This document shows, piece by piece, positions 24,806-33,149 of a stretch of DNA of 64,000 nt. The notes under the pieces were generated by a model that had not been told where the DNA came from, ran no database searches, and worked only from the letters and a program-made list of their open reading frames with translations. This stretch comes from an uncultured Hyphomonas sp. (GTDB taxonomy: Bacteria > Pseudomonadota > Alphaproteobacteria > Caulobacterales > Hyphomonadaceae): the NCBI RefSeq assembly GCF_963675305.1, contig NZ_OY776147.1, positions 3,348,001 to 3,412,000 on the forward strand, in the 5' to 3' direction. Position numbers and translations under genes: made by a program. Positions within the stretch are counted from its first letter, which is position 1. Every line of letters begins with the position of its first letter.

Positions 24806-25972
24806 ATGAAACGCCAATTCCTTCTGGCCCTAGTCTCGGCTGCTGCCTACCTGCCCGCCCTCGCGCAGGAAGACTGGGATGTCTGGGAGACAGACTGGGA
24901 AAAGGATGGCGCGCTCCTGTTTGCGCCCGGTGCAGAGGAAGCTGTGCTCTACCGGCTGGGTCTCGGCTTCGACACCAACCGGGTTCTGGACAATGGCCTG
25001 GTTCTGGGTGCGGCCGCCCGGCTGGATGCTGAACTGGATCATCCTGCGCGTGCGGGCTTTTCGGGCATCATTGCTGATCCGGCGCCGGGCGAAGTGGCCG
25101 TCGCGGGGGGCTTTAGCGGGCTCGCCCGGTCTTCTGGTCTTGAAGACGACGGTGCGCGGGCCGTGCTGCAGACGGCGTATATTTATGTTGAAGGCGGATA
25201 TGGCGAAGCCCGGCTCGGCCGGGACGAAGGCGTTGCCAAACGCTTCGCCCAGGGCGCGCCATCGCTCTTTTCCAGCCTGTCCCTGAATGCGCCGCGCCTT
25301 GATCCGGACGGCGGGGCCATTGTGCGGACCGATCACGACCTGACAGGTCCTGCGGCCAAAGCCTCTTTCACCACGCCGCGGATCGTCGGTTTCAAGGGCG
25401 GGATTTCCTATACGCCGGAAGCCGATGTGCGCGGGCTGGACCGCGATCCGGTGCGGATCCTGCCGGGAACCGCCGCCACCGTGCTGACCAACGCCGCAGA
25501 AGCCAGCGTCAGCTTCAATCACCGTTTCCGGGAAAGCGGTGTCCGGGTGCGTGCGTCCACGGGCTGGAGCCGCGCGGATGTCGATGCCGCCCCGACAGCG
25601 CCGGCTCCCTACAACTCGGTTGAGACCTGGTCATTCGGCGCGAGCACAGAGTGGAAAGACACGGTTATCGGAGCCAGCTGGCAGAGCAGCGACAACGGCC
25701 TGGATGGTCTGTCAGGCGACTACACGGCCTGGACTGCCGGACTGACCCATACGGCGTTCGGGCTGGACTGGGGCGTTGAATATGGCGAGGCAAGCGATGA
25801 TGCGGTCGGCGTAGAAGGCGAATCGTGGCGGGCCGGAGTCGCCCGCTCGGTGGCGGACACTGCCCGCATAGCGGTCGGATACCGGTCCGATCAGCTGGAT
25901 TTCGGGGCATATGCCCAACCGCGTCGCCTGGGAGGCGAGGGCATTGTGATAGAAATCACACTATCGCATTAG
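24806..25972 (+). CDS. Porin-like outer-membrane beta-barrel protein
   Basis: 388 residues. It has a cleavable signal peptide (MKRQFLLALVSAAAYLPALA) and alternating beta-strand sequence throughout, rich in Gly, Ala and aromatic girdles. RLDAELDHPARAGFSGII and TAYIYVEGGYGEARLGRDEG resemble Gram-negative porins of the Porin_4 type. It ends in EGIVIEITLSH, not the classic terminal Phe. GAGGGAGA precedes the ATG. It probably forms a diffusion channel; substrate unknown. Confidence 0.75.
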   Translation: MKRQFLLALVSAAAYLPALAQEDWDVWETDWEKDGALLFAPGAEEAVLYRLGLGFDTNRVLDNGLVLGAAARLDAELDHPARAGFSGIIADPAPGEVAVAGGFSGLARSSGLEDDGARAVLQTAYIYVEGGYGEARLGRDEGVAKRFAQGAPSLFSSLSLNAPRLDPDGGAIVRTDHDLTGPAAKASFTTPRIVGFKGGISYTPEADVRGLDRDPVRILPGTAATVLTNAAEASVSFNHRFRESGVRVRASTGWSRADVDAAPTAPAPYNSVETWSFGASTEWKDTVIGASWQSSDNGLDGLSGDYTAWTAGLTHTAFGLDWGVEYGEASDDAVGVEGESWRAGVARSVADTARIAVGYRSDQLDFGAYAQPRRLGGEGIVIEITLSH

Positions 25973-25993
25973 TTTATCAGGGCTGTCCGATAA

Positions 25994-26008
25994 TTAATCT
26001 TCTGTTTA
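25994..26008 (+). promoter_or_regulatory. Near-consensus CtrA box upstream of the NtrZ-like gene
   Basis: TTAA (25994-25997), seven bases, then TTTA (26005-26008): one mismatch from TTAA-N7-TTAA. It lies about 43 bp before the ATG, a plausible promoter position. Confidence 0.4.
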
Positions 26009-26050
26009 GGAGATGGCGCCCCTAATATCGGCAGGGAAGAGGTGTAACGA

Positions 26051-26509
26051 ATGCGGCTTGGGCTTCTGCTCACTTGTGCAATCTCCGCGACGGTTCTGGC
26101 GCTGCCAGCAGCCGCGCAGGAAGATTCACGCGTGCCGTCCGTCACCGTCGAAGCCCCTCAGCTTTCTGAAACACAGGCTGGCAAGGTTGACTGGTATCGC
26201 CAGTTCGCCGTTTCCAAGCCGATCGAAGCGCGCCCTGTCTGGCAGGCTGAACCTTCCGAAGATGTTTCGATGCAGTTCACCGGCAGCGACCGCTGGGAAT
26301 TCCGGATCGACAAGCTGTCGCGTCCCTCGGCGAACATTTCCCCGCTTCCGCGTCAGCAAATGCAGGCCGGGGCCACCTTCAAGATCACGCCGCGCTTCTC
26401 CGTCGGTGGTGAAGTCAGCGTTGGGGCTGACGATTTGAATGCCGTTTCGACCTGGGAAGACCGCGATGTCGAAACCGGTGTCCGCCTGAAGTCGGCCTTC
26501 AAGTTCTAA
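26051..26509 (+). CDS. NtrZ-like periplasmic protein
   Basis: 152 residues with a clean signal peptide (LALPAAAQE). A second half with beta-strand character follows: QAGATFKITPRFSVGGEVSV and, at the very end, GVRLKSAFKF. That closing pattern resembles NtrZ-family periplasmic regulators of Caulobacter, which modulate the NtrY sensor kinase. This is from memory and the family is short, so it may be an unrelated small envelope protein. GGAAGAGGTG is a good ribosome site. Its stop overlaps the convergent ThiE-like gene by 4 nt. Confidence 0.5.
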   Translation: MRLGLLLTCAISATVLALPAAAQEDSRVPSVTVEAPQLSETQAGKVDWYRQFAVSKPIEARPVWQAEPSEDVSMQFTGSDRWEFRIDKLSRPSANISPLPRQQMQAGATFKITPRFSVGGEVSVGADDLNAVSTWEDRDVETGVRLKSAFKF

Positions 26510-27138
26510 GCCTGGCTTTCCGGGCCGAGCACGGCCTCTATTCCTTCAATTGCTGCAATACCTGCAACAGGTGCGACCTGCCCTGCCGTGTCGGCGTTCA
26601 GGCCGCCGAGCGCGTAGACCGGTAGCTTTGAGGTTCGCACAAGATTGCGGAAGCGCAACGGGCCCAGCGGCTTGCGGGCGCTTGGGCTGGCGGAGGGAAA
26701 TGCGGTCGAGAGAAGCGCCGCGTCTACACCTGCATTCTGTAGTAACCGCAGCTGATCCGGCGTGTGAGCACTGCTCGTCATCAGGGCAAACCGGCGCCGC
26801 CACCGCTTCGCTCTCGCCCGCTCTGCAAACGGCCAGTGGACGCCATCTGCGCCGGTTTTCATGGCGAGTTCGGGGTCATTCGCGATCAGGAAGGCCACGT
26901 GCCGCTTTCGGCAGACTTCAGCCAGACTTGCTGCGACTATATCGTGCTTCGGCTGACCATAATGGCGATAGATCAGACCATGGCATGACGATAGATGACT
27001 TGCCGTGACCACCGGGTCGGGCGTCCGCGCCGGATCTGTCAGGTAGAGAACCGGCGGCAGGAAAAGCGGCAGGTGCCGGCCCGCGATACGTGCGGCGGTC
27101 TGGAGCTTGCGTTCGGCGCGGTTTCGGTCTTCCTGCAT
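26506..27138 (-). CDS. Thiamine phosphate synthase-like (ThiE/TenI superfamily) protein
   Basis: About 210 residues with TIM-barrel strands PPVLYLTDP, VAFLIANDPELAMKTGADGVHWP and LPVYALGGLN, the last being the phosphate-binding Gly loop. AFLIAND and GADGVHWP match the ThiE substrate-site motifs (usually hndxxlA and GADGVHLG), with Trp in place of Leu-Gly. The stretch RHYGQPKHD is not typical. It may be a TenI-like or divergent ThiE enzyme rather than a true thiamine synthase. Two adjacent ATG codons (27141, 27138) precede it. Confidence 0.7.
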   Translation of the reverse strand: MQEDRNRAERKLQTAARIAGRHLPLFLPPVLYLTDPARTPDPVVTASHLSSCHGLIYRHYGQPKHDIVAASLAEVCRKRHVAFLIANDPELAMKTGADGVHWPFAERARAKRWRRRFALMTSSAHTPDQLRLLQNAGVDAALLSTAFPSASPSARKPLGPLRFRNLVRTSKLPVYALGGLNADTAGQVAPVAGIAAIEGIEAVLGPESQA

Positions 27139-27145
27139 CATCGTG

Positions 27146-27811
27146 ATGACTGATACCGACACGCTATCCATTGCCAAGCGCCGCGACGCGGTGCTGGCCG
27201 AACTTTCCGACGCCGCCACCCCGCCGCCGCAGCTGGTCGCAGTGACCAAGACCCAGCCGGATGAGGCCATCGAGGAGATTCTGGCGACCGGCCAGCGCCT
27301 ATTCGGCGAGAACAGGGTTCAGGAGGCCGAAGCCCGCTGGGCTGGGCGCCGTTCCGCCTATCCCGACCTGGAACTGCACCTGATCGGGCCCTTGCAGACC
27401 AACAAGGCGGAGATCGCCGTCCGCCTGTTCGACATGATCGAAACGCTGGACCGGCCGAAACTGGCCGATGCGCTGGCGAAGGCGATGGAAAAAGTGGGCC
27501 GCGCCCTGCCCGTCCTGATCCAGGTGAATACGGGCGAAGAGCCGCAAAAGGCCGGCGTGATTCCGTCTGAACTGAAGCAACTGCTACAGTATGCACGTGA
27601 GAAAGGTCTCGATGTGCAGGGCCTGATGTGCATTCCGCCGGTGGATGAACCAGCCGGACCGCACTTCGCCCTGCTCGCAAAACTGGCGAAGGAAGCGGGC
27701 CTGCCGGTCCTCTCCATGGGCATGAGCTCTGACTATGTGACGGCGGCCCGGTTCGGCTCCACGCATGTCCGCGTCGGTTCGGCCCTGTTCGGACCGCGCG
27801 ACTATCCCTGA
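27146..27811 (+). CDS. YggS family PLP homeostasis protein
   Basis: 221 residues. QLVAVTKTQPDEAIEEIL carries the PLP-binding Lys. GQRLFGENRVQEAEARW, LHLIGPLQTNK and LSMGMSSDYVTAARFGSTHVRVG are the other family signatures. YggS/PLPBP proteins bind pyridoxal phosphate and balance vitamin B6 and amino-acid pools. The start is only 4 bp from the divergent ThiE-like gene, so each promoter must lie within the other gene. Confidence 0.93.
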   Translation: MTDTDTLSIAKRRDAVLAELSDAATPPPQLVAVTKTQPDEAIEEILATGQRLFGENRVQEAEARWAGRRSAYPDLELHLIGPLQTNKAEIAVRLFDMIETLDRPKLADALAKAMEKVGRALPVLIQVNTGEEPQKAGVIPSELKQLLQYAREKGLDVQGLMCIPPVDEPAGPHFALLAKLAKEAGLPVLSMGMSSDYVTAARFGSTHVRVGSALFGPRDYP

Positions 27812-27812
27812 C

Positions 27813-28322
27813 CTAGAACCGGATCTCGACTTCCGAGCCGCGGGCTGAGAGGCGCAGGATCTCCAGCATGTCTTCCAGCGTCACTGCCACGCAACCTGCG
27901 GTCGGCCCCCAGTCCGGCCGCGCGAGGTGCAGGAAGATCGCGCTGCCCAGTGGCGGCACCGGCGGATCGTCATTGTAGCCGAGCTCGACGATCACATCGT
28001 AGACATGGTCTTCCAGCCAGAGCTTTTCATGGCTGGCGGCATAGGGAAGTTTGACCCAGCGATTGTAGAGCGGGTCTTCCGGTGCATCGCACCAGCCATC
28101 CTCCGGGGTCAGCGCAATCAGCGGCAGCAGGGTCTTCGGTGCTTCCAGCCTGTCCGGCCGGTAGAAGACACGCCGCATCGGCCAGGTGCCGGCCGGTGAG
28201 AAACCGTCGCCTTCACGTTTGTCATCACCCGCAATGACACCGCTGCGCCCGACGCTGCAGCGAGTTTCCCGGCCTGCCAGAAGAAAGCGGCCGTCGGCGT
28301 GGGCAATGAAATCAGCGCTCAT
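27813..28322 (-). CDS. YkuD-type L,D-transpeptidase domain protein without signal peptide
   Basis: 169 residues. The catalytic block is HLARPDWGPTAGCVAV (about residues 138-153), matching the YkuD HxxxxxxxxSxGC(I/V) motif with Thr in place of Ser. L,D-transpeptidases form 3-3 peptidoglycan cross-links or attach proteins to the wall and normally act in the periplasm. No signal peptide or anchor is visible here, as in several alphaproteobacterial members of this short clade. It converges on yggS with a 1-bp gap. Confidence 0.8.
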   Translation of the reverse strand: MSADFIAHADGRFLLAGRETRCSVGRSGVIAGDDKREGDGFSPAGTWPMRRVFYRPDRLEAPKTLLPLIALTPEDGWCDAPEDPLYNRWVKLPYAASHEKLWLEDHVYDVIVELGYNDDPPVPPLGSAIFLHLARPDWGPTAGCVAVTLEDMLEILRLSARGSEVEIRF

Positions 28323-28466
28323 GAAGGCGTCCTGTCATATCGGGGGATCATGTCTTGCTCCCGGCGAGTTTGAACAGGTGGCGTGCAAAGAGACAAGCAG
28401 CGCATGCCGCAGAGTGCGGCGGCTGTTGATTGTGCTGCCTGTCGTGGCAATGCTGGCCCGTGTGAT

Positions 28467-28478
28467 ATGCGATCGCAT
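28467..28478. repeat. 12-bp palindrome ATGCGATCGCAT
   Basis: A perfect palindrome centred 33 bp upstream of the VOC-family gene start, in the divergent region between the YkuD gene and that gene. It could be an operator; the site is short and there is no other support. Confidence 0.4.
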
Positions 28479-28505
28479 CATTATGATGCCAGGAGATGCC
28501 CCGAC

Positions 28506-28922
28506 ATGACGATTTCCCCGTTCCATCTCGCCTTCCCGGTTCATGATCTTGCAGCCGCGCGCGATTTCTATGGAAGCCTGCTGGGCTGCCCGGAAGGGCG
28601 CAGTTCTGACGAATGGGTCGATTTCGATTTCCTCGGTCACCAGATCGTTGCGCATCTTGCGCCGGAAGAATGCGCCGGCCCGAAAACCAATGCGGTCGAT
28701 GGCAAGAATGTTCCCGTCCGTCATTTCGGCATCGTCCTCTCGATGGACGACTGGCAGGCCATGGCCGACAGGCTGCAGGGCAAAGTCGATTTCCTGATCG
28801 AGCCCTATATCCGCTTCAGGGGAGAGCCGGGCGAGCAGGCGACCATGTTCTTCACCGATCCTTCGGGCAATGCGATCGAGATCAAGGCCTTTGCCGACAT
28901 GTCCCGGCTCTTCGCCAAATAG
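28506..28922 (+). CDS. VOC (glyoxalase/dioxygenase) superfamily protein
   Basis: 138 residues. FHLAFPVHDLAAARDFYGSLLG is the typical first beta-alpha unit with a metal-site His. The second half has RHFGIVLSMDDWQAM and MFFTDPSGNAIEIKAF, with the closing Glu. Together they form one VOC module likely to bind a divalent metal. The substrate cannot be inferred. ATG 28506 gives the standard N-terminus. Confidence 0.85.
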   Translation: MTISPFHLAFPVHDLAAARDFYGSLLGCPEGRSSDEWVDFDFLGHQIVAHLAPEECAGPKTNAVDGKNVPVRHFGIVLSMDDWQAMADRLQGKVDFLIEPYIRFRGEPGEQATMFFTDPSGNAIEIKAFADMSRLFAK

Positions 28923-29066
28923 GCGAACCCACACAGCCCGTTTCAGTCATCGGGCAGTTCCGATCACGGAGACCTCCCGCTCTTGTGAACAAGCGTGCGT
29001 TACATTCATATGGCATCGTGAAGCGATATGAATAAATGCAGCACTCACTTTGAACAGGAGAGTCGC

Positions 29067-29753
29067 ATGGCGGCCAAGAAAACGGTCCTTCTGGTGGACG
29101 ACGACGAAGACCTTCGCGAGGCGCTCGCGGAGCAATTCGAGCTGCACGACAGTTTCGAAACGATCCAGGCCGCCAATGCGAATGAAGGTATCGAGGCTGC
29201 CACGACGCAGCGCATCGACCTCGTCCTGCTGGATGTCGACATGCCGGACATGGACGGACGCGAAGCCTGCAAGATCATGCGGCAGAAGGGCGTACGCGCC
29301 CCGGTGATCATGCTGACCGGGCAGGACGGCGATGCCGACACGATCCTCGGCCTCGAATCCGGTGCCAATGATTATGTCACCAAGCCGTTCAAATTCTCCG
29401 TGCTGCTGGCCCGTGTCCGCGCGCACCTGCGCAGTTTCGAACAGTCCGAGGACGCCACATTCAAGGTCGGCCCTTATGAGTTCCGTCCGGCGATGAAATT
29501 GCTGGTGACGGAGGACGACAAGAAGATCCGTCTGACGGAGAAGGAAACCAACATCCTGAAATATCTCTATCGCGCAGGCGGCAAGCCGGTGGCGCGCGAT
29601 GAGCTGCTGGCGGAAGTCTGGGGCTACAATGCCGCTGTCACCACGCACACGCTGGAGACGCACATCTATCGCCTGCGCCAGAAGGTCGAGCCGGACCCGG
29701 CGCATGCGCGCCTGCTGCTGACCGATGCAGGCGGATACCGCCTGCAGCCGTGA
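29067..29753 (+). CDS. cenR: OmpR-family response regulator CenR
   Basis: 228 residues. The receiver domain has LLVDDDEDLREALAEQFELH (acidic pocket), LLDVDMPDMDG (phospho-acceptor Asp) and TKPFKFSVLL (Lys). The C-terminal winged helix contains KIRLTEKETNILKYLYRAGG and VTTHTLETHIYRLRQKVE. This pattern, including the short LESGANDYVTKPF, matches CenR, an essential regulator of envelope gene expression in Caulobacter and Rhizobiales. No partner kinase CenK lies in the window. AACAGGAGAG precedes the ATG. Confidence 0.85.
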   Translation: MAAKKTVLLVDDDEDLREALAEQFELHDSFETIQAANANEGIEAATTQRIDLVLLDVDMPDMDGREACKIMRQKGVRAPVIMLTGQDGDADTILGLESGANDYVTKPFKFSVLLARVRAHLRSFEQSEDATFKVGPYEFRPAMKLLVTEDDKKIRLTEKETNILKYLYRAGGKPVARDELLAEVWGYNAAVTTHTLETHIYRLRQKVEPDPAHARLLLTDAGGYRLQP

Positions 29754-30202
29754 TCATCCGGCCAGCGACGCCTGCGGATTATCCGGCGCTCGCGGACCTT
29801 TGGTTCGACAGCTGGGCGTCTATCGGTATCTCCAACGAGACAGACTGGCCGCGCGAAACCGTCAGGGAACGGCTGTACGGGGAAGTTGTCGACCGCTGGT
29901 GCCTGTTTGCTGCCCAGGAGCGGGACGAATTGGTTGGAATGCTCGCCCTTGCGCCAGCCGAACAGCGCGTTGACCAGCTTTTCGTGGCGCCGTCACACCA
30001 GGGCAAAGGCGTCGGATTAGCGCTCCTCGAATTTGCGAAGCAGGAGCTTCCGGACCGTATCGTGCTGGTGACTCAAGAAGAGAATGTCCGTGCCCGGCGG
30101 CTTTACGAGCGAGAAGGATTTTGTCTGCACCGCTCAGAATATGACGAGCTTCACCGGCGCATGAACTGTCACTATGTCTGGACGATCAGCTCAGCTCCCT
30201 AA
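29750..30202 (+). CDS. GNAT family N-acetyltransferase
   Basis: 150 residues. IRPATPADYPALADLW is the usual GNAT opening. FVAPSHQGKGVGLALLEFAK is the acetyl-CoA-binding motif A (Q/R-x-x-G-x-G/A). NVRARRLYEREGF is motif B. The substrate is unknown. It begins at a GTG overlapping the cenR stop (GTGA), so translation is coupled to cenR. Its stop overlaps the stop of convergent xthA. Confidence 0.9.
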   Translation: MIIRPATPADYPALADLWFDSWASIGISNETDWPRETVRERLYGEVVDRWCLFAAQERDELVGMLALAPAEQRVDQLFVAPSHQGKGVGLALLEFAKQELPDRIVLVTQEENVRARRLYEREGFCLHRSEYDELHRRMNCHYVWTISSAP

Positions 30203-31002
30203 ACGTTTATCTTCACACTGACCGGAGCGTGGTCGGAGGGTTTCCAGCCGCCGCGCCAGCCGAGATGGATCTTGTAGCTGTCGACCAGCGTGTCCGGCAG
30301 GCCTGCCTGATTGACCCAGATATGATCCAGGCGCCGTCCGCGGTTCGAGGCGGCCCAGTCTTTCGCGCGATAGCTCCACCAGGTGTAGAGCTTCTGATCC
30401 TCCGGCACGGCGAGGCGGGCGATGTCCGCAAACTTCGCCATGTTGCGGGAGGCTTCCAGCCGCTCGGTTTCTCCCGGCGTGTGGGAGACGATCTTCAGCA
30501 GCTGTTTGTGCGACCAGACATCGTTTTCGTGCGGGGCAACGTTCAGGTCTCCCACAAGAACGCGGGGCGTCTTCGATTGCTTCTTGTAGGCGGGCCCCAG
30601 CTTTTCAAGGAAATCGAGCTTGTGGGCGAACTTGTCGTTCTTCACCGGGTCCGGCTCGTCCCCGCCGGCAGGCAGGTAGATGTTGTGGATCTCGATGCCG
30701 GCAACTTTCGCGGCAATCACGCGCGAATGGCCCTCGCGGCAGAGGTCCGGCGCGTCGATCCGCTCAATCGGCAGGCGCGAGGCGATGGCGACACCGTGAT
30801 GGCCGCCTTTCTGGCCGTTCAGCACCAGATGTTTCAGCCCCATCTCATTGAAGGCCTTTTCGGGGAATTCCCCGTCCTGGCATTTGGTTTCCTGCAGGCA
30901 GATCACATCCGGCTTTTGCTGTTCGACAAAGGCCGCGATGTTCGGAGCGCGCAGGCGAACCGAGTTGATGTTCCAGCTGACGATCTTGAGCGGTTTTGGC
31001 AT
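30199..31002 (-). CDS. xthA: Exodeoxyribonuclease III (AP endonuclease)
   Basis: 267 residues. VSWNINSVRLRA opens the EEP fold; LQETKCQD carries the metal Glu, VGDLNVAPHENDV the Asp-Asn pair, and RRLDHIWVN plus SDHAPVSV the catalytic Asp-His. It repairs abasic and oxidised DNA ends. The 309-bp region upstream is non-coding, so the promoter lies there. Confidence 0.95.
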   Translation of the reverse strand: MPKPLKIVSWNINSVRLRAPNIAAFVEQQKPDVICLQETKCQDGEFPEKAFNEMGLKHLVLNGQKGGHHGVAIASRLPIERIDAPDLCREGHSRVIAAKVAGIEIHNIYLPAGGDEPDPVKNDKFAHKLDFLEKLGPAYKKQSKTPRVLVGDLNVAPHENDVWSHKQLLKIVSHTPGETERLEASRNMAKFADIARLAVPEDQKLYTWWSYRAKDWAASNRGRRLDHIWVNQAGLPDTLVDSYKIHLGWRGGWKPSDHAPVSVKINV

Positions 31003-31252
31003 TCGGGCTGCGTAGCACTGTTCCCTGAAACGTCAACGCGCCCGAACGCGGGGGAGTTCGGGCGCGCCTGACGCGGTTTCCAACGTCTCGCCGGGAGGGG
31101 AAGGCTCCGGCGGCGACAACACGGTGGTTCACAGCGGGGGGGTCGGGTGCTGCGCGGGGTATGCCGTGTGTCGACAGTTGCAAAGATGTCACTACGGCCG
31201 AAAATTTCAAGTAAAATATGTGTTAAGTGCTTGAGTGTCACACCATAAGATT
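31003..31252. other. Intergenic region upstream of xthA
   Basis: 250 bp with no convincing gene on either strand. It changes from GC-rich near xthA to an AT-rich patch (31195-31250) containing AAAATTTCAAGTAAAATATG. That patch could hold a promoter, though no clear -35/-10 pair stands out. Confidence 0.5.
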
Positions 31253-31280
31253 CGCCCCGGAAGCGAGGGCTTCCGGGGCG
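31253..31280 (-). terminator. 12-bp perfect hairpin downstream of lolA
   Basis: CGCCCCGGAAGC at 31253-31264 pairs exactly with 31269-31280 around a GAGG loop. It starts 31 nt beyond the lolA stop, reading on the minus strand. No strong T-run follows, so it may act in 3'-end protection or Rho-aided termination. Confidence 0.55.
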
Positions 31281-31311
31281 TCTGATTCTGCAACCTGTTG
31301 CAGCTGTTGCG

Positions 31312-31971
31312 CTACTCGTCGTCGAAGTCCTTCACGATGAAGAGGCGCGGATTGATTTTCTTCCCGGTCTCCACATCGTGCAACATGACCTCGGTGATGT
31401 TTCCGCCGCTGTCGACGGTGCGCCAGCCGGACAGGTCGTGCTGCGGTCCGTTGAACATCAGGGTGAGCGTGCCGTCCATCTCACCATCGGGATCGCGGAG
31501 GGTCACTTCGACATGCTCGCCCTCTTTGGTGACATCGACGATTTCGGCTTCGGTTTCGAAATCGAGGTCGTCGTCCAGCAACACGGCCAGCGGCGTGGAG
31601 CCCAGCGGCACACGGTCCGTCGTCTCCAGCTCGGAGTCCTGCATCGCCACGGTCGTGCCATTGGCGACAATCAGCAGCGGGGAGGGGGCGTCATAGTCGA
31701 ACCGCACCTTGCCGGGCCGGGAAATGGCGAAGCTGCCGCTGGCGGAGGTAAAGTCGGGCGACAGCTGGTCGAACCGGCCGGAAGCGGTTTTCACCGACTC
31801 CATGGAGGCGGCGATCTCTTTCAGCAGGGCGCTGCGCTGTTCGGCGCTCATGCCAGCGGGCGTCGCGGTGATATTCGTGGGGGCCGTTTCGGGGGTGCCC
31901 TGACGCGCCAGCGCGAGGGGCGCAGCGGCGAGGGCGGCAGCGGCAACCAGGGTGGCGAGTTTGGTCTTCAT
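31312..31971 (-). CDS. lolA: LolA-like outer-membrane lipoprotein carrier
   Basis: 219 residues with a signal peptide (ALAAAPLALA, cleavage before RQGT). The LolA-type half-barrel follows: SGRFDQLSPDFTSASGSFAISRPGKVRFDYDAPSP is the family core (only part is quoted as signature), then LRDPDGEMDGTLTLMFN and LSGWRTVDSGG. It carries lipoproteins across the periplasm from LolCDE to the outer membrane. The gene is next to xthA on the same strand, a frequent alphaproteobacterial pairing. Confidence 0.85.
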   Translation of the reverse strand: MKTKLATLVAAAALAAAPLALARQGTPETAPTNITATPAGMSAEQRSALLKEIAASMESVKTASGRFDQLSPDFTSASGSFAISRPGKVRFDYDAPSPLLIVANGTTVAMQDSELETTDRVPLGSTPLAVLLDDDLDFETEAEIVDVTKEGEHVEVTLRDPDGEMDGTLTLMFNGPQHDLSGWRTVDSGGNITEVMLHDVETGKKINPRLFIVKDFDDE

Positions 31972-32202
31972 CGAACGGGTCTCCTTTTCGTGACCTTGCG
32001 CTTACACTTAGTCGCCTGAACCCTGCCTAAACAGGGCGGGATCAAGGAATTTTGGCCGCTTTTCGTTGGCCGCCATTCAGCTTCAGGGCAGGCGGCGCGC
32101 AAGGCCTGACCGCAGATGAACACGCAGGCGTGTCTGTGGTTCCGCTTGCGAAATGCGGTCCGAGCGCCCATCTTCCGGCCAGAATTTGAAGGAACCCCAG
32201 CC

Positions 32203-33090
32203 ATGGCTGATGCAACCGCCCTGCACACCAAAGACACGACCGACCAGGAGTTCATGACCGATGTGGTCGAGGCGTCGAACACCCAACCCGTGATCGTCGA
32301 CTTCTGGGCCCCCTGGTGCGGCCCGTGCCGCCAGCTCGGCCCGGTGATTGAGAAAGTGGTCGAAAGCCACAATGGCGCGGTGAAACTCGTAAAGATCAAT
32401 ATCGACGAGAATCCGGCCTATGCCGGGCAGCTCGGCGTGCGCTCCATTCCGGCGGTCTATGCCTTCGACAAAGGCCGCCCGGTCGATGCCTTCATGGGCG
32501 CGCTGCCGGAAGGCCAGGTGCGCAGCTTTATCGAGAAACTCGTGTCCGGCACCGATTCTGCCAAGGAGATCGCCGACGCGCTCGCGCAGGCTGAAGCGGC
32601 GAGCCAGGCAGGCGACGTCGCGACGGCGGCGCAGATCTATGCGGCCGTGATCCAGCATGACCCGGAGAACGTCACAGCGATTGCCGGCCTTGCGCGCTGC
32701 TATCTCGCCAATGGCGACAAGGAACGTGCGAATGAGACGCTCAAACTGGTTCCGGAAGACCAGAAGCATGACGCCGCCATCAAAGGCGTGCAGATGGCGA
32801 TCGACATGATGGAAGATGCGCCGGAGGCGGATGAGTTCGACGAGCTGCTGAACGCCGTCATGGCCGCGCCCGATGACCACGCCAAACGGTTTGAGCTTGC
32901 AGATAAGTACGCCGCAGCCCAGCGCTATGGCGATGCGGTCGATCACCTGCTGATCATTCTCGGGTCCAAGATGGACTGGGAAGAGGGCAAGGCGAAGGAA
33001 AAGCTGCTTCAGATTTTCGAAGCGGCCGGTGCGACCGATCCGGTGACGGTGGAAGGCCGCCGGCGTCTCGCCTCTCTGATGTTTGCCTGA
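32203..33090 (+). CDS. Thioredoxin-fold chaperone with TPR domain (CnoX/YbbN-like)
   Basis: 295 residues. The N-terminal thioredoxin domain has WAPWCGPCRQLGP at about residues 36-48, so both active-site cysteines are kept. In E. coli CnoX the motif is degenerate, so redox activity is possible here. The rest is TPR-like helices (AQAEAASQAGDVATAAQIYA). CnoX-type proteins hold oxidised clients and hand them to GroEL or DnaK. AAGGA precedes ATG 32203. The gene heads a plus-strand group with the LON, Trm112 and DUF971 genes. Confidence 0.88.
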   Translation: MADATALHTKDTTDQEFMTDVVEASNTQPVIVDFWAPWCGPCRQLGPVIEKVVESHNGAVKLVKINIDENPAYAGQLGVRSIPAVYAFDKGRPVDAFMGALPEGQVRSFIEKLVSGTDSAKEIADALAQAEAASQAGDVATAAQIYAAVIQHDPENVTAIAGLARCYLANGDKERANETLKLVPEDQKHDAAIKGVQMAIDMMEDAPEADEFDELLNAVMAAPDDHAKRFELADKYAAAQRYGDAVDHLLIILGSKMDWEEGKAKEKLLQIFEAAGATDPVTVEGRRRLASLMFA

Positions 33091-33149
33091 GGCGCCCACC
33101 TCCCGCATAATGCCATGACGCGAGGGGGCAACAGTGCTCCGGAGGCAGA

